Assembly: GCA_002412715.1 (NCBI GenBank)
Contig: DHVP01000013.1
Location: forward strand, 1 to 52,171
DNA: 52,171 nt
Direction of reading: 5' to 3'
DNA from: Deltaproteobacteria bacterium UBA5205
GTDB lineage: Bacteria; Desulfobacterota; Syntrophorhabdia; Syntrophorhabdales; Syntrophorhabdaceae
Below the pieces are notes generated by a model, which made no database searches, was not told the origin of the DNA, and saw nothing but the letters and a program-made list of their open reading frames with translations. Positions 1 through 7,349 of the stretch are shown here, one piece after another. The first letter of the stretch is position 1. Every line of letters starts with the position of its first letter. Both the position numbers and the translations under genes were made by a program.

Positions 1-2
1 TG

Positions 3-119
3 ACTTTTATCATAGCAGGCATAAAAGAGAGCAGGGGGAGGAAGCCCGAAAATAATATTCTTGAATGTTTGGTGGAATTGAAAGAGAATAGGGACAATAT
101 GGGCTATGGGTCAGGGTAA
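3..119 (+). CDS. C-terminal fragment of an unidentified gene cut by the window edge
   Basis: From base 3 one frame stays open for 38 codons and closes with TAA at 117-119. The fragment is hydrophilic (it contains KESRGRKPENN and ECLVELKEN) and ends MGYGSG. The start lies outside the window, so neither the length nor the family can be given. An open frame of this length occurs by chance fairly often, so only the composition and the open left edge support it. The next gene starts 142 bases downstream. Confidence 0.33.
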   Translation, partial: TFIIAGIKESRGRKPENNILECLVELKENRDNMGYGSG

Positions 120-261
120 ACCTGTAGCGGCTCGGTTAATCCATCAAAGATATCTCACCAGCAGCGTTTACTCCATTCTCGATTTGGGCTAAGTTCCACC
201 GCGGATACGCAGCGGCAGTACCTTTCATACTCTTGTAAGCAAAGCAGGAAGGGCAGACATT

Positions 262-558
262 ATGAAACACATTATCATCTTGAAGAACGGTGAAACCCTT
301 TCCGGGCAAGTGACCAACAGGGAGTTCTCTATCAAGACGAGCTATGCGGAACTCAAGTTCAAAAGAAACGAAATAGTACACATCCATTTTGAAAACATAC
401 CGCAATTCACTCAGGATGAAATGCTGCTTCTGGCATCGGATGTCCTGATGGGCGTTGTGTCTCCGGCTACCATCACGATCAAGCTCGAGTCTTCGGGCCA
501 AACAGTCAAACTGGGCAAAGACAAGATACACACGATAATGTTCCTGGACAGCGTTTAG
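262..558 (+). CDS. Small Sm-like / beta-barrel hypothetical protein
   Basis: A 98-residue protein that opens MKHIIILKNGETLSGQV. The arrangement of strands around 'LKNGETLSG', then 'IKTSYAELKFKRNEIVHIHF', then a second half with 'TIKLESSGQTVKLGKDKI' looks like two SH3/Sm-like beta units in tandem. In several bacterial families the pattern 'xLxNGdxlsGxv...IxxIxF' is repeated this way. A purine-rich AGGAAGGG lies about 10 bases before the ATG. The membrane-protein gene at 617 follows after 58 bases on the same strand, so co-transcription is possible. No catalytic motif or signal peptide is visible. The fold is inferred from pattern only and no function is proposed. A longer open frame on the opposite strand overlaps this gene but has no ribosome site. 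Confidence 0.68.
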   Translation: MKHIIILKNGETLSGQVTNREFSIKTSYAELKFKRNEIVHIHFENIPQFTQDEMLLLASDVLMGVVSPATITIKLESSGQTVKLGKDKIHTIMFLDSV

Positions 559-616
559 GGATTTTAGTATGTCGCGACGGGATACGCTGGGGCAGATGAG
601 GAGTTAGGAGCAATCT

Positions 617-1372
617 ATGCAATTGCGATTTCTCTGCAAGCAAGTCATAAGGTTCCTGCGGGTGGTCAACGATGAAGGCCACAATGAAAATTTTACGGCG
701 AACAAGGTTCTATACGCAGGCCCAACAGAGACTGGAAAGGACGTGTCGGACTTTCTTCTGATGGAATACAAGAACATTGCACAGGCGCACTTTAACGCTC
801 AAGAAATGCTTTCGAAATGGGTTCGGTTCTATTTTCTCGTCATCGCTGCTCCGCTGACCTTGTTGGTCCTTTTTGCTGGAAAGGGCCAGACCATTGACCT
901 AAATAGCCCACGAGGGTTCTTTCCAATATTGACTCTTCTAACAGGGACAGTTGGAATATTCATATCTCTAATAATATTCGATATTCGATTGGATGCTGCC
1001 CTCTATGCCCGTACCGTAAATGGAATACGAAAGTATTTTCTAGATAGAGATCTAAAACAAAGAAACTATGGTCTAATGTTGAATGCAAAGTCAAACCTGG
1101 GCCCAATATTATTAGACCCGTCACCTTATGTTGTCCTTCCGGGAGATATAAGTAAACCGTCTATGACAAAACTAAGTATCAATGGCTGGATTTTTGTATC
1201 AATGTTTATTTTGATTAATTCGTCATATATTTGTTATTGGCCATACGTGGGAGGGTTCAGTTGGCTTTCTATAGTTAGAGCAGTAATACTGATTTGGGGT
1301 CATCCGTTTGTTTACAAACAAATCGGAAAGCACAAGGAGAAGACGTACACTCAGTCTAAAAACCATACATAA
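617..1372 (+). CDS. Four-helix membrane protein, possibly SLATT-like
   Basis: A 251-residue protein with GGAG 9 bases before the ATG. The first 65 residues are soluble. Hydrophobic segments lie at about 69-88 (FYFLVIAAPLTLLVLF), 101-122, 190-208 and 212-228. Helices 1 and 2 are followed by a charged stretch (RLDAALYARTVNGIRKYFLDR, about 124-144) of the kind seen after the paired helices of SLATT-type membrane domains. SLATT proteins are known as pore-forming effectors in bacterial conflict systems, but the assignment here is only by overall shape. The 3' part of the gene is AT-rich, like the cassette that begins at 2029. It may belong to the same island, although 656 bases of decayed sequence separate them. 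It could equally be an unrelated membrane protein of unknown role. Confidence 0.7.
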   Translation: MQLRFLCKQVIRFLRVVNDEGHNENFTANKVLYAGPTETGKDVSDFLLMEYKNIAQAHFNAQEMLSKWVRFYFLVIAAPLTLLVLFAGKGQTIDLNSPRGFFPILTLLTGTVGIFISLIIFDIRLDAALYARTVNGIRKYFLDRDLKQRNYGLMLNAKSNLGPILLDPSPYVVLPGDISKPSMTKLSINGWIFVSMFILINSSYICYWPYVGGFSWLSIVRAVILIWGHPFVYKQIGKHKEKTYTQSKNHT

Positions 1373-1478
1373 CTCGCTCCAAATGATGGGGAACGTATTC
1401 GAGGGTTCAAGCTATAACGCAGGGCGGGTGCACTTCGTATTTTCACATTCCTTAGAGAACGCACAACGCCATCATCCC

Positions 1479-1560
1479 ATGCCGCGCAAATCCCGCATCG
1501 ACTCGGCTTATGCCTGGCATCACGCCATCGGAAACAGCATCGAATGTGAAGGATGTCCCC
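1479..1560 (+). pseudogene. Decayed N-terminus of a REP-associated (Y1/IS200-like) transposase
   Basis: From the ATG at 1479 the translation begins MPRKSRIDSAYAWHHAIGNS. REP-associated tyrosine transposases (RAYTs) typically open MPRKaRIDapGaLHHii.RGie, so the PRKSRID and HH positions match. HH would be half of the HUH nuclease signature if the alignment holds, but no catalytic HUH region or C-terminus follows and the frame closes at 1625. I read it as a truncated remnant. The call rests on about 15 residues. It is strengthened by the RAYT-style repeat ends elsewhere in the window. Confidence 0.42.
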
Positions 1561-1897
1561 GGATGTCATCATCAATGTTAAAAGTACCTAAAACACCGGA
1601 AGGCCCAAAAGGCCCACGTTCCTAACCTACCTTACGAGAAAATACGCCGGCCTCTCCCTAGGGTCATGGTCCCTCAAGACCCTGAGATTTGATTGAAAGG
1701 CCGGCATCCGACAATATTGTGTACCAAACAGGCACGGATAGGAGACTGAAAATAACTGGTTCTCACACAGCGAAACCCGGTACAGGATATGGCCCGGACG
1801 GGAGCGATTGTGCAATCCTATTGACAACCCTTTTTCATAGGTGACCCTATTGCCGGCTGGACTTTAAGTCGTATCGAACAGCGCAGCCGAAAAGGTT

Positions 1898-1925
1898 TTG
1901 CTTGAAATCTTAAGGGAATTATAAC
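1898..1925 (+). promoter_or_regulatory. Weak promoter candidate ahead of the thyX cassette
   Basis: TTGCTT (1898-1903), a 16-base spacer, then TATAAC (1920-1925). The -10 matches the sigma-70 consensus at five of six positions and the -35 at three. It lies about 104 bases upstream of the ThyX start in AT-rich DNA, where chance matches are frequent. Confidence 0.3.
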
Positions 1926-2028
1926 ACAATTGATTCTATACTGGTCGGCATAAGGTTGTGTAGGCCGTTTGCTTAAGAAGTGTAAGACAATCCTCTTTTT
2001 CCATTAATATTTCTGGAAGGATTTTTAT

Positions 2029-2688
2029 ATGAAAATCATTTCACCCAAGCACGAGATACTGTTCATGCCGGATGGCAACAAAATATTACAGAGTATTGAA
2101 CTGGCTGGTCGAACATGCTACAAGTCTGAAAATCTGATAGACGATACATCAGCCAAAGGATTTGTCGAACGTATCTTAGTGTCCGGACACCATAGCGTTA
2201 TCGAACACGTCAATGTGACAGTAAAGTTTATTTGTGATCGCGGCGTGACACATGAATTGGTTCGTCATCGCTTGGCTTCATACAGTCAGGAAAGCACGAG
2301 ATACGCAGACTACTCGAAAGACAAATTTAGTCATGAGATAACAGTTATTAAGCCGATATTTTGGGATGAATGTTCCCCGCAGTATAAAATGTGGTTGTCG
2401 TTGATGGAACAAGCGGAAACAACATATATGAAATTGTTAGAATCGGGAGCTAGCCCCGAACAGGCGAGAAGCGTCTTGCCGAATTCTCTTAAAACGGAAA
2501 TCGTGATGACAGCCAACATAAGAGAATGGAGACATGTGTTATCTTTAAGATGTTCACCGGCTGCCCATCCTCAAATGAGGGAGGTTATGCTGCCATTGTT
2601 GGAGGACTTTGCTGTGAAAATGCCTGTTCTTTTTGATGACATTTATAACCCATATCGGAAGATGATCGAACCGGACACTATCGGTTGA
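2029..2688 (+). CDS. thyX: Flavin-dependent thymidylate synthase ThyX
   Basis: ThyX makes dTMP from dUMP with methylenetetrahydrofolate and reduced FAD. The 219-residue length is normal for the family. The signature RHR-x7-S is present at residues 79-89 (RHRLASYSQES, then TR). It is preceded by GHHSVIEH (53-60), and the C-terminal block runs ARSVLP (146-151), TANIREW (161-167) and LSLR (171-174), where the arginine that contacts dUMP is expected. All key residues are intact, so the enzyme should be active. GGAAGG lies 8 bases before the ATG. The radical SAM gene starts 16 bases after its stop, so ThyX is the first gene of a tight five-gene cassette rather than an isolated housekeeping gene. 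The gene is AT-richer than the chromosome to its right. Whether it is the host's only thymidylate synthase cannot be seen here. Confidence 0.93.
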   Translation: MKIISPKHEILFMPDGNKILQSIELAGRTCYKSENLIDDTSAKGFVERILVSGHHSVIEHVNVTVKFICDRGVTHELVRHRLASYSQESTRYADYSKDKFSHEITVIKPIFWDECSPQYKMWLSLMEQAETTYMKLLESGASPEQARSVLPNSLKTEIVMTANIREWRHVLSLRCSPAAHPQMREVMLPLLEDFAVKMPVLFDDIYNPYRKMIEPDTIG

Positions 2689-2704
2689 CTGCACGGACCA
2701 TACA

Positions 2705-4114
2705 ATGAAGACAGAAAAAGTACTTCTGGTTGAACCAGCATATCCGAACAAGTTTCCTCCTCTGGGTCTTATGAAAATTGCCACCGCGCACCGATTAAGA
2801 GGAGATGAAGTTACGTTTTGCAGAGGAAACAACGCTACTCTCAGGGACAAGAATTGGGATAGAATTTATATCACAACTTTATTCACCTTTCACTGGAATT
2901 TAGCCATTGGTACAATAAATTATTATTCCAAAGGGAAAATTAAACCTCTAGTGGGCGGCGTTTTGGCATCATTGCTTCCTGAGGATTTAGCTTCCGAAAC
3001 TTCTATAATTCCTCATGTAGGACCCTATACTGAAAAGCTACCGGGGTTAGTGGAGAAGGTTGGACTAAACAATGAGCTCTCGAAGATCAAAGATATAGTC
3101 GTGGATAGAGGAATAGATGCATTGCCGCCCGACTATGAAATGTTTCACAGTATTTCGGTACCATACGATACCCTTCTCAGAAACAGCTATCTCCTCAGAA
3201 CTACGCGGGGATGCATGAGAGATTGCGCATTTTGCGGCGTAAAAAGAATGGAACCAACGTATGAAGAGAGATTACCTCTGGCTCCCCTAATCTCATACAT
3301 GACAAAAAAATGGGGAGATAGAAGAAATTTGATATTGCTTGATGACAATGTCCTTTTTTCTAAGAAATTCGATTCTATAGTTGATGAATTATACGATCTT
3401 GGTTTTAAAGCTGGCTCTAAACACAACGGACATAGGCGCTGCGTCGATTTCAACCAAGGGTTGGATATTCGACTTCTTACGAAAAGGCATCTAAAAAAGC
3501 TAAGCACAATAGAATTGAGACCACTGAGACTTGCGTTTGACAGTTATTCTCTCCATGAAACGTATACAAAGAAAATAATGTTGGCGATTGACTGTGGTTT
3601 TAAAGAGATATCTAGCTACGTTCTTTACAATTATAATGATACACCATCTGACTTATATAATCGTCTGCTAATCGGTTGCCAAATTAATGAAAGGTACAAA
3701 TCGAGGATATACTCTTTTCCCATGAAGTACATACCGTGCAGTTCAAAAGACCGACACTATATTAGCGCTTACTGGACAAGACGACAGATCCGCGGGGTGC
3801 AATGTATTCTGAATGCGACCCATGGGATCGCTCCAACAAAACTAGATTTTTTCAAAAGAGCATTCGGCGATAATGAAGACAGATTTCTACGCATTATACA
3901 GATGCCGGAAAACTACATTATCAAAAGATCAGAATATCTATCTAGCGGTCAAATCGGAGTCTGGAATAAAGACTACGACTCGCTCTCGACAAGCGAGCGA
4001 TCAGAGGCGTTACACCTAATTTCTGGAGGCAAAAACAGAGCTCCGAAAAGCGGCACGACAAAAAAAATAAATGCTTTCTTGTGTCATTACGTAGATGAAT
4101 ATCATAATTATTAA
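2705..4114 (+). CDS. Radical SAM protein with B12-binding-like N-terminal domain
   Basis: A 469-residue protein. The first 110 residues form a Rossmann-like unit (KVLLVEPAYPNKFPPLGLMKIA) of the sort found in cobalamin-binding radical SAM enzymes, although no clear DxHxxG cobalamin ligand is visible. The cluster-binding CxxxCxxC is at C170, C174 and C177 (GCMRDCAFC) and would hold a 4Fe-4S cluster that cleaves S-adenosylmethionine. Further conserved-looking blocks are ILLDDN, FNQGLDIRLL, PLRLAFDS, YVLYNYNDTP and YSFPMKYIP, and a C-terminal part with NATHG and FFKRAFG. The substrate is unknown. The distance of 16 bases to thyX and 15 to the phosphoesterase says it works with them. A role in modifying a thymidine-derived compound is an attractive inference, not a demonstrated one. 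Confidence 0.85.
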   Translation: MKTEKVLLVEPAYPNKFPPLGLMKIATAHRLRGDEVTFCRGNNATLRDKNWDRIYITTLFTFHWNLAIGTINYYSKGKIKPLVGGVLASLLPEDLASETSIIPHVGPYTEKLPGLVEKVGLNNELSKIKDIVVDRGIDALPPDYEMFHSISVPYDTLLRNSYLLRTTRGCMRDCAFCGVKRMEPTYEERLPLAPLISYMTKKWGDRRNLILLDDNVLFSKKFDSIVDELYDLGFKAGSKHNGHRRCVDFNQGLDIRLLTKRHLKKLSTIELRPLRLAFDSYSLHETYTKKIMLAIDCGFKEISSYVLYNYNDTPSDLYNRLLIGCQINERYKSRIYSFPMKYIPCSSKDRHYISAYWTRRQIRGVQCILNATHGIAPTKLDFFKRAFGDNEDRFLRIIQMPENYIIKRSEYLSSGQIGVWNKDYDSLSTSERSEALHLISGGKNRAPKSGTTKKINAFLCHYVDEYHNY

Positions 4115-4129
4115 CAAAAGGATCATATT

Positions 4130-5392
4130 GTGTCACTAAAAAGGCTAGGCATATTGCACATCGCTGATCTGCACTATGGATTATCGGAACACTCGCGATT
4201 AGATAAAGCCAAAATAAGTGTACGGCTAAAAAAAGATATTGGTCCTGACGATCCTAAAGGAATATTTCTAGGCAGGATCCCATCTCTGGCGCAGAAACAC
4301 AAAGTGGACATGTTGGCATTCACGGGAGATCTTGGGTTTGGTGATGATTCAATGGCAATGGAAGAAGGAATCGAATATCTTTCAACTTTAGGTGAGCGCC
4401 TCAGCATTTTGCCTGAACACGTTGTAATTTCTCCAGGAAATCACGATCTAGACAGGAAGAATGCAAGCGGGAAAGAGTTTGCCCTATTAATGGAAAAATG
4501 TACAGCCAAGAAATTTACTGTCTCAGATAGAGAAAACCCAGCTTGTATCAAGATTAACGACATACCTGTTCTTTCTCTTAATACTTGTCTGGGGGGCACT
4601 GAGCATGCGTTCTATGATATGCCTGAAGTCTTTTGGGATAAAATACGTGAAATACTTACAAATATCGATGTGTTAGATGAAACGTTATTGTCGGAAGTGC
4701 CCGAAGTAATAAAATCTCAATTAAAAATGGCGGCGATGGACATACCGGCAATCGGACAGCGTCAATGCGATCACGCGGAAAAGTGTTTGAGCGACATGGA
4801 CGGTAATTTCGCAATAATAATTGGTCATCACAACCCTCTACCCACGCATATGATTGTGGTACGTCCATATGCGGAAGTTATAGATGCAGGCAGACTAATT
4901 TTTAACCTTCTAAGCAATGAACGTAGGATTATTTTCTTGCACGGACACACACACTGCGACACCGCGCTCCTGACTCGAGCACCTGGTATACCGGACTCAG
5001 GTCTGATGGCTTGCATCGGTGCCACCGGTCTTCATACGATTCCAGGAAGCACATCATCAATTTCATTTATTGACGTCCTTGCCGATGACAAACCAGATTT
5101 TTTGTGTGCAATTGTTTATAGGTATCAACTGCAGGGTTCCAATTTTGTTCAAGGAAGCCCCTTTTTCGTGTGGGATGAAGGAATGAGAACAAACAAGTCC
5201 AGTATTTCCATAGAGAAACTGGAGGCGGGCAAAACTTTCACAGTCGAGGAAATCGAAAAAGAACTGGACCAAGGGACAATTGATCACGAAAAACTGGCCA
5301 TAGAGTTATTAAGACATCGTATGACTCATCAGATAGAAATCCAGGATGTTGATAGAGACATTGAGGATTGGAGGATATTTGTTAACAAATAG
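4130..5392 (+). CDS. Calcineurin-like metallophosphoesterase of the five-gene cassette
   Basis: A 420-residue cytoplasmic protein that begins with a GTG codon at 4130; AAAGGAT 5-8 bases upstream supports this start. All five metallophosphoesterase motifs are present: DLH (13-15), GD (66-67), GNHD (103-106), GHH (232-234) and GHTH (272-275), so a dinuclear metal site is predicted. Such folds hydrolyse phosphodiesters in nucleotides, cyclic nucleotides, DNA or proteins; the substrate here is unknown. About 90 residues follow the catalytic domain, starting near 330. Their charged stretch (EKLEAGKTFTVEEIEKELDQG, then IEIQDVDRDIEDW) may bind a partner. The gene lies 15 bases from each neighbour, so it is in the same transcript as the radical SAM and ATPase genes. 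It shares no obvious ancestry with the secreted phosphoesterase at 10057. Confidence 0.87.
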   Translation: MSLKRLGILHIADLHYGLSEHSRLDKAKISVRLKKDIGPDDPKGIFLGRIPSLAQKHKVDMLAFTGDLGFGDDSMAMEEGIEYLSTLGERLSILPEHVVISPGNHDLDRKNASGKEFALLMEKCTAKKFTVSDRENPACIKINDIPVLSLNTCLGGTEHAFYDMPEVFWDKIREILTNIDVLDETLLSEVPEVIKSQLKMAAMDIPAIGQRQCDHAEKCLSDMDGNFAIIIGHHNPLPTHMIVVRPYAEVIDAGRLIFNLLSNERRIIFLHGHTHCDTALLTRAPGIPDSGLMACIGATGLHTIPGSTSSISFIDVLADDKPDFLCAIVYRYQLQGSNFVQGSPFFVWDEGMRTNKSSISIEKLEAGKTFTVEEIEKELDQGTIDHEKLAIELLRHRMTHQIEIQDVDRDIEDWRIFVNK

Positions 5393-5407
5393 AAGGCTAC
5401 GACTAAG

Positions 5408-7330
5408 ATGACGGAAGACGAGAATCAAAGAATTAACCCCTTTTTTCATGGAAGATTAGAACATGAATATCAGCCAATACTATTTGTGTCCGATAAGATA
5501 TCGCAATGGGTTAGCGTGAGACCAATCTTGTTTGAAGGGGTACGAGGAAGCGGCAAAAGTAGCGCATTGAGATTGCTTAGCTGGGATGTGGCGTGGCAGG
5601 CCGTTCCGGTGCGCTTTTCCGGTTCGCCAAGAGCTCTGAAGTTTTTGAATAATCCGAAACACATAGGAGTGTACTACAGAGTTGAAGATTTTGTAATCTC
5701 GCTCTGGGACAGGTGGGCAGTTAATAAAGATGTTGCACAGAGATATTTTGGGACTTACATAGAATTTCTTTACCTCGACTTGCTATTAAGCGCGCTTATA
5801 GGCATCCGAAGAATGACGAAGTGTTTGTTCACCAATGTAAATTCAGAGAAAGAATTCGTCAAATCTCTTATAGATAATAGCTTTCCTTCTCAATCACGAC
5901 CAAAACCATTGAATTTTTCGTTTGAATCTTTACGTGAAGTCGTTGCAGATGTCCACCAGAGCATACGACACCTTGTGTTTCAGAATATTTCGGAAGTAGA
6001 CATCAAGAAAACATATTCTGTTGTGGGGCCTGGTAGTCTGACAAAAACCTTTGGAAATAGTTTTATGGCAACCTATCCTAGTCAATCCCACTGGCCCTTG
6101 CTCATCCTCTTGGATGATTGTAATTTCTTGACAAGATGGCAAATGGAGGTTGTCAATACTGCCGTAGCCAATTGTACGGCACCTATATCCTACAAGCTGT
6201 CGTCTCTCGCTGGTTTGTATCCAACTTTTGATACGATGGAACCGCAAAAACCTCTTATTTCTGATAATATTGAAAAACAGTTTTTGCCGACCAATATTGA
6301 AACGAAGAGAACGATTCCTCAATACGAAAAATTTGCCAATTCTGTTTGCAAAGCGCGTATTCAACAGTTTTACAAAAAAGAATTGTCCGAGCTATTTCAG
6401 TTGAAGGAACAACTAGGTGTTTTTGACATGGAGAACCTGATAGAGAAAAAACTTAAGGTAAGTGAGAATCCTAAGGCTGAGAAGTTTCTCGAGACGGTTC
6501 GAGATATACCGACTGTCAAAGGAGCCCCTCAAATCATTAAGACTTGGTTGCATGAAAAAGAAATAAGGAAAAGCTTATCTCTTGATGAAGCTACAAATAA
6601 GAACTTAGATAGAATTAAACGGATGTTACGGCACACAGATAGCATTTATGAGAGAAAATGGTACTACGTTGCCGGAATTAGTCTATGCAAAGAATTCAAC
6701 CTTGATTTTCCATACAGCGGTTATCAAGTGGTTCTGTATTTAAGTTGTGCTAGTCTTAGAGAATTACTAAGAATTATGTCGTATATGTGGGATGAAATGG
6801 AAAACAATACCGGCGATTTTTTTGACAAAAAACCTATATCTTTTCAAATTCAGAATAGCGCAATCATTAAAGCAGCACAGGCCAGATATAACCTTATAGA
6901 TGCTAATCCCTTCTCAAGTAAAGGAATTACGCTGCAAAACGTATGTGGACGATTGGGAGAACTATTTAATACATGTCAGTCATATCCTCATATTTTAACA
7001 ACTCCCGAAACGGCTTCAATTTCCATACATAAACAATTTATTGAACAAGAAAAAGAACTAAAGGACATTATTCGAAAAAGCGTTAGTTCGGGATGGTTAT
7101 TGATCAAGAAACAACAGGATAAATTGTGTATTGGTCTTCATCCAATACTGGCCCCCAAATACAAGATCAGCTTTCGTAGTCCATTTTATTACCCCGAACC
7201 AATCAGCAAAGATGATTTTCTTGCGCTGTTCTTGGGAACCGATAAGGATGCGAGTGAGGCGACCCATAATGTACTTAAAACGAGGAAGAATAGATACCAG
7301 AAAAGACATGGGCAAGAGGTGTTGTTTTGA
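5408..7330 (+). CDS. Large P-loop ATPase (ORC/Cdc6-like or STAND-like) of the cassette
   Basis: A 640-residue protein. Walker A is GVRGSGKS (44-51), Walker B is LLILLDDC (231-238) with two aspartates, and a strand with sensor-like position follows (PISYKLSS, 259-266). The spacing of nearly 190 residues between the Walker motifs is long and is filled with hydrophobic helices. The C-terminal 370 residues are helical and unlike any domain I can name. The opening NPFFHGRLEHEY before the P-loop resembles the 'FrGRle' style of ORC/Cdc6-type ATPases found in bacterial defence islands (recollection, not a search). It probably acts as a nucleotide-driven switch or sensor with the phosphoesterase upstream (15-base gap) and the unknown protein downstream (19-base gap). 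GC is clearly low: one hand-counted line had 22 G/C of 60. Confidence 0.78.
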   Translation: MTEDENQRINPFFHGRLEHEYQPILFVSDKISQWVSVRPILFEGVRGSGKSSALRLLSWDVAWQAVPVRFSGSPRALKFLNNPKHIGVYYRVEDFVISLWDRWAVNKDVAQRYFGTYIEFLYLDLLLSALIGIRRMTKCLFTNVNSEKEFVKSLIDNSFPSQSRPKPLNFSFESLREVVADVHQSIRHLVFQNISEVDIKKTYSVVGPGSLTKTFGNSFMATYPSQSHWPLLILLDDCNFLTRWQMEVVNTAVANCTAPISYKLSSLAGLYPTFDTMEPQKPLISDNIEKQFLPTNIETKRTIPQYEKFANSVCKARIQQFYKKELSELFQLKEQLGVFDMENLIEKKLKVSENPKAEKFLETVRDIPTVKGAPQIIKTWLHEKEIRKSLSLDEATNKNLDRIKRMLRHTDSIYERKWYYVAGISLCKEFNLDFPYSGYQVVLYLSCASLRELLRIMSYMWDEMENNTGDFFDKKPISFQIQNSAIIKAAQARYNLIDANPFSSKGITLQNVCGRLGELFNTCQSYPHILTTPETASISIHKQFIEQEKELKDIIRKSVSSGWLLIKKQQDKLCIGLHPILAPKYKISFRSPFYYPEPISKDDFLALFLGTDKDASEATHNVLKTRKNRYQKRHGQEVLF

Positions 7331-7349
7331 GTAGGGTTGTGGTGAGAGC

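Larger units (their letters stand above)
1373..2028. other. 656-base stretch without an intact gene
   Basis: Only short overlapping frames without ribosome sites are present. Two things stand out: the decayed transposase start at 1479 and a weak promoter-like pair at 1898-1925. The stretch 1640-1710 contains 'GCCGGCCTCTCCC' and 'GAAAGGCCGGC', which can pair through GCCGGC/GGCCGGC-type arms. Nothing else was recognised. Confidence 0.5.

Noticed and set aside
1627..1827. 66-codon minus-strand frame
   Set aside because: Short, no ribosome site, no pattern; in the decayed stretch.
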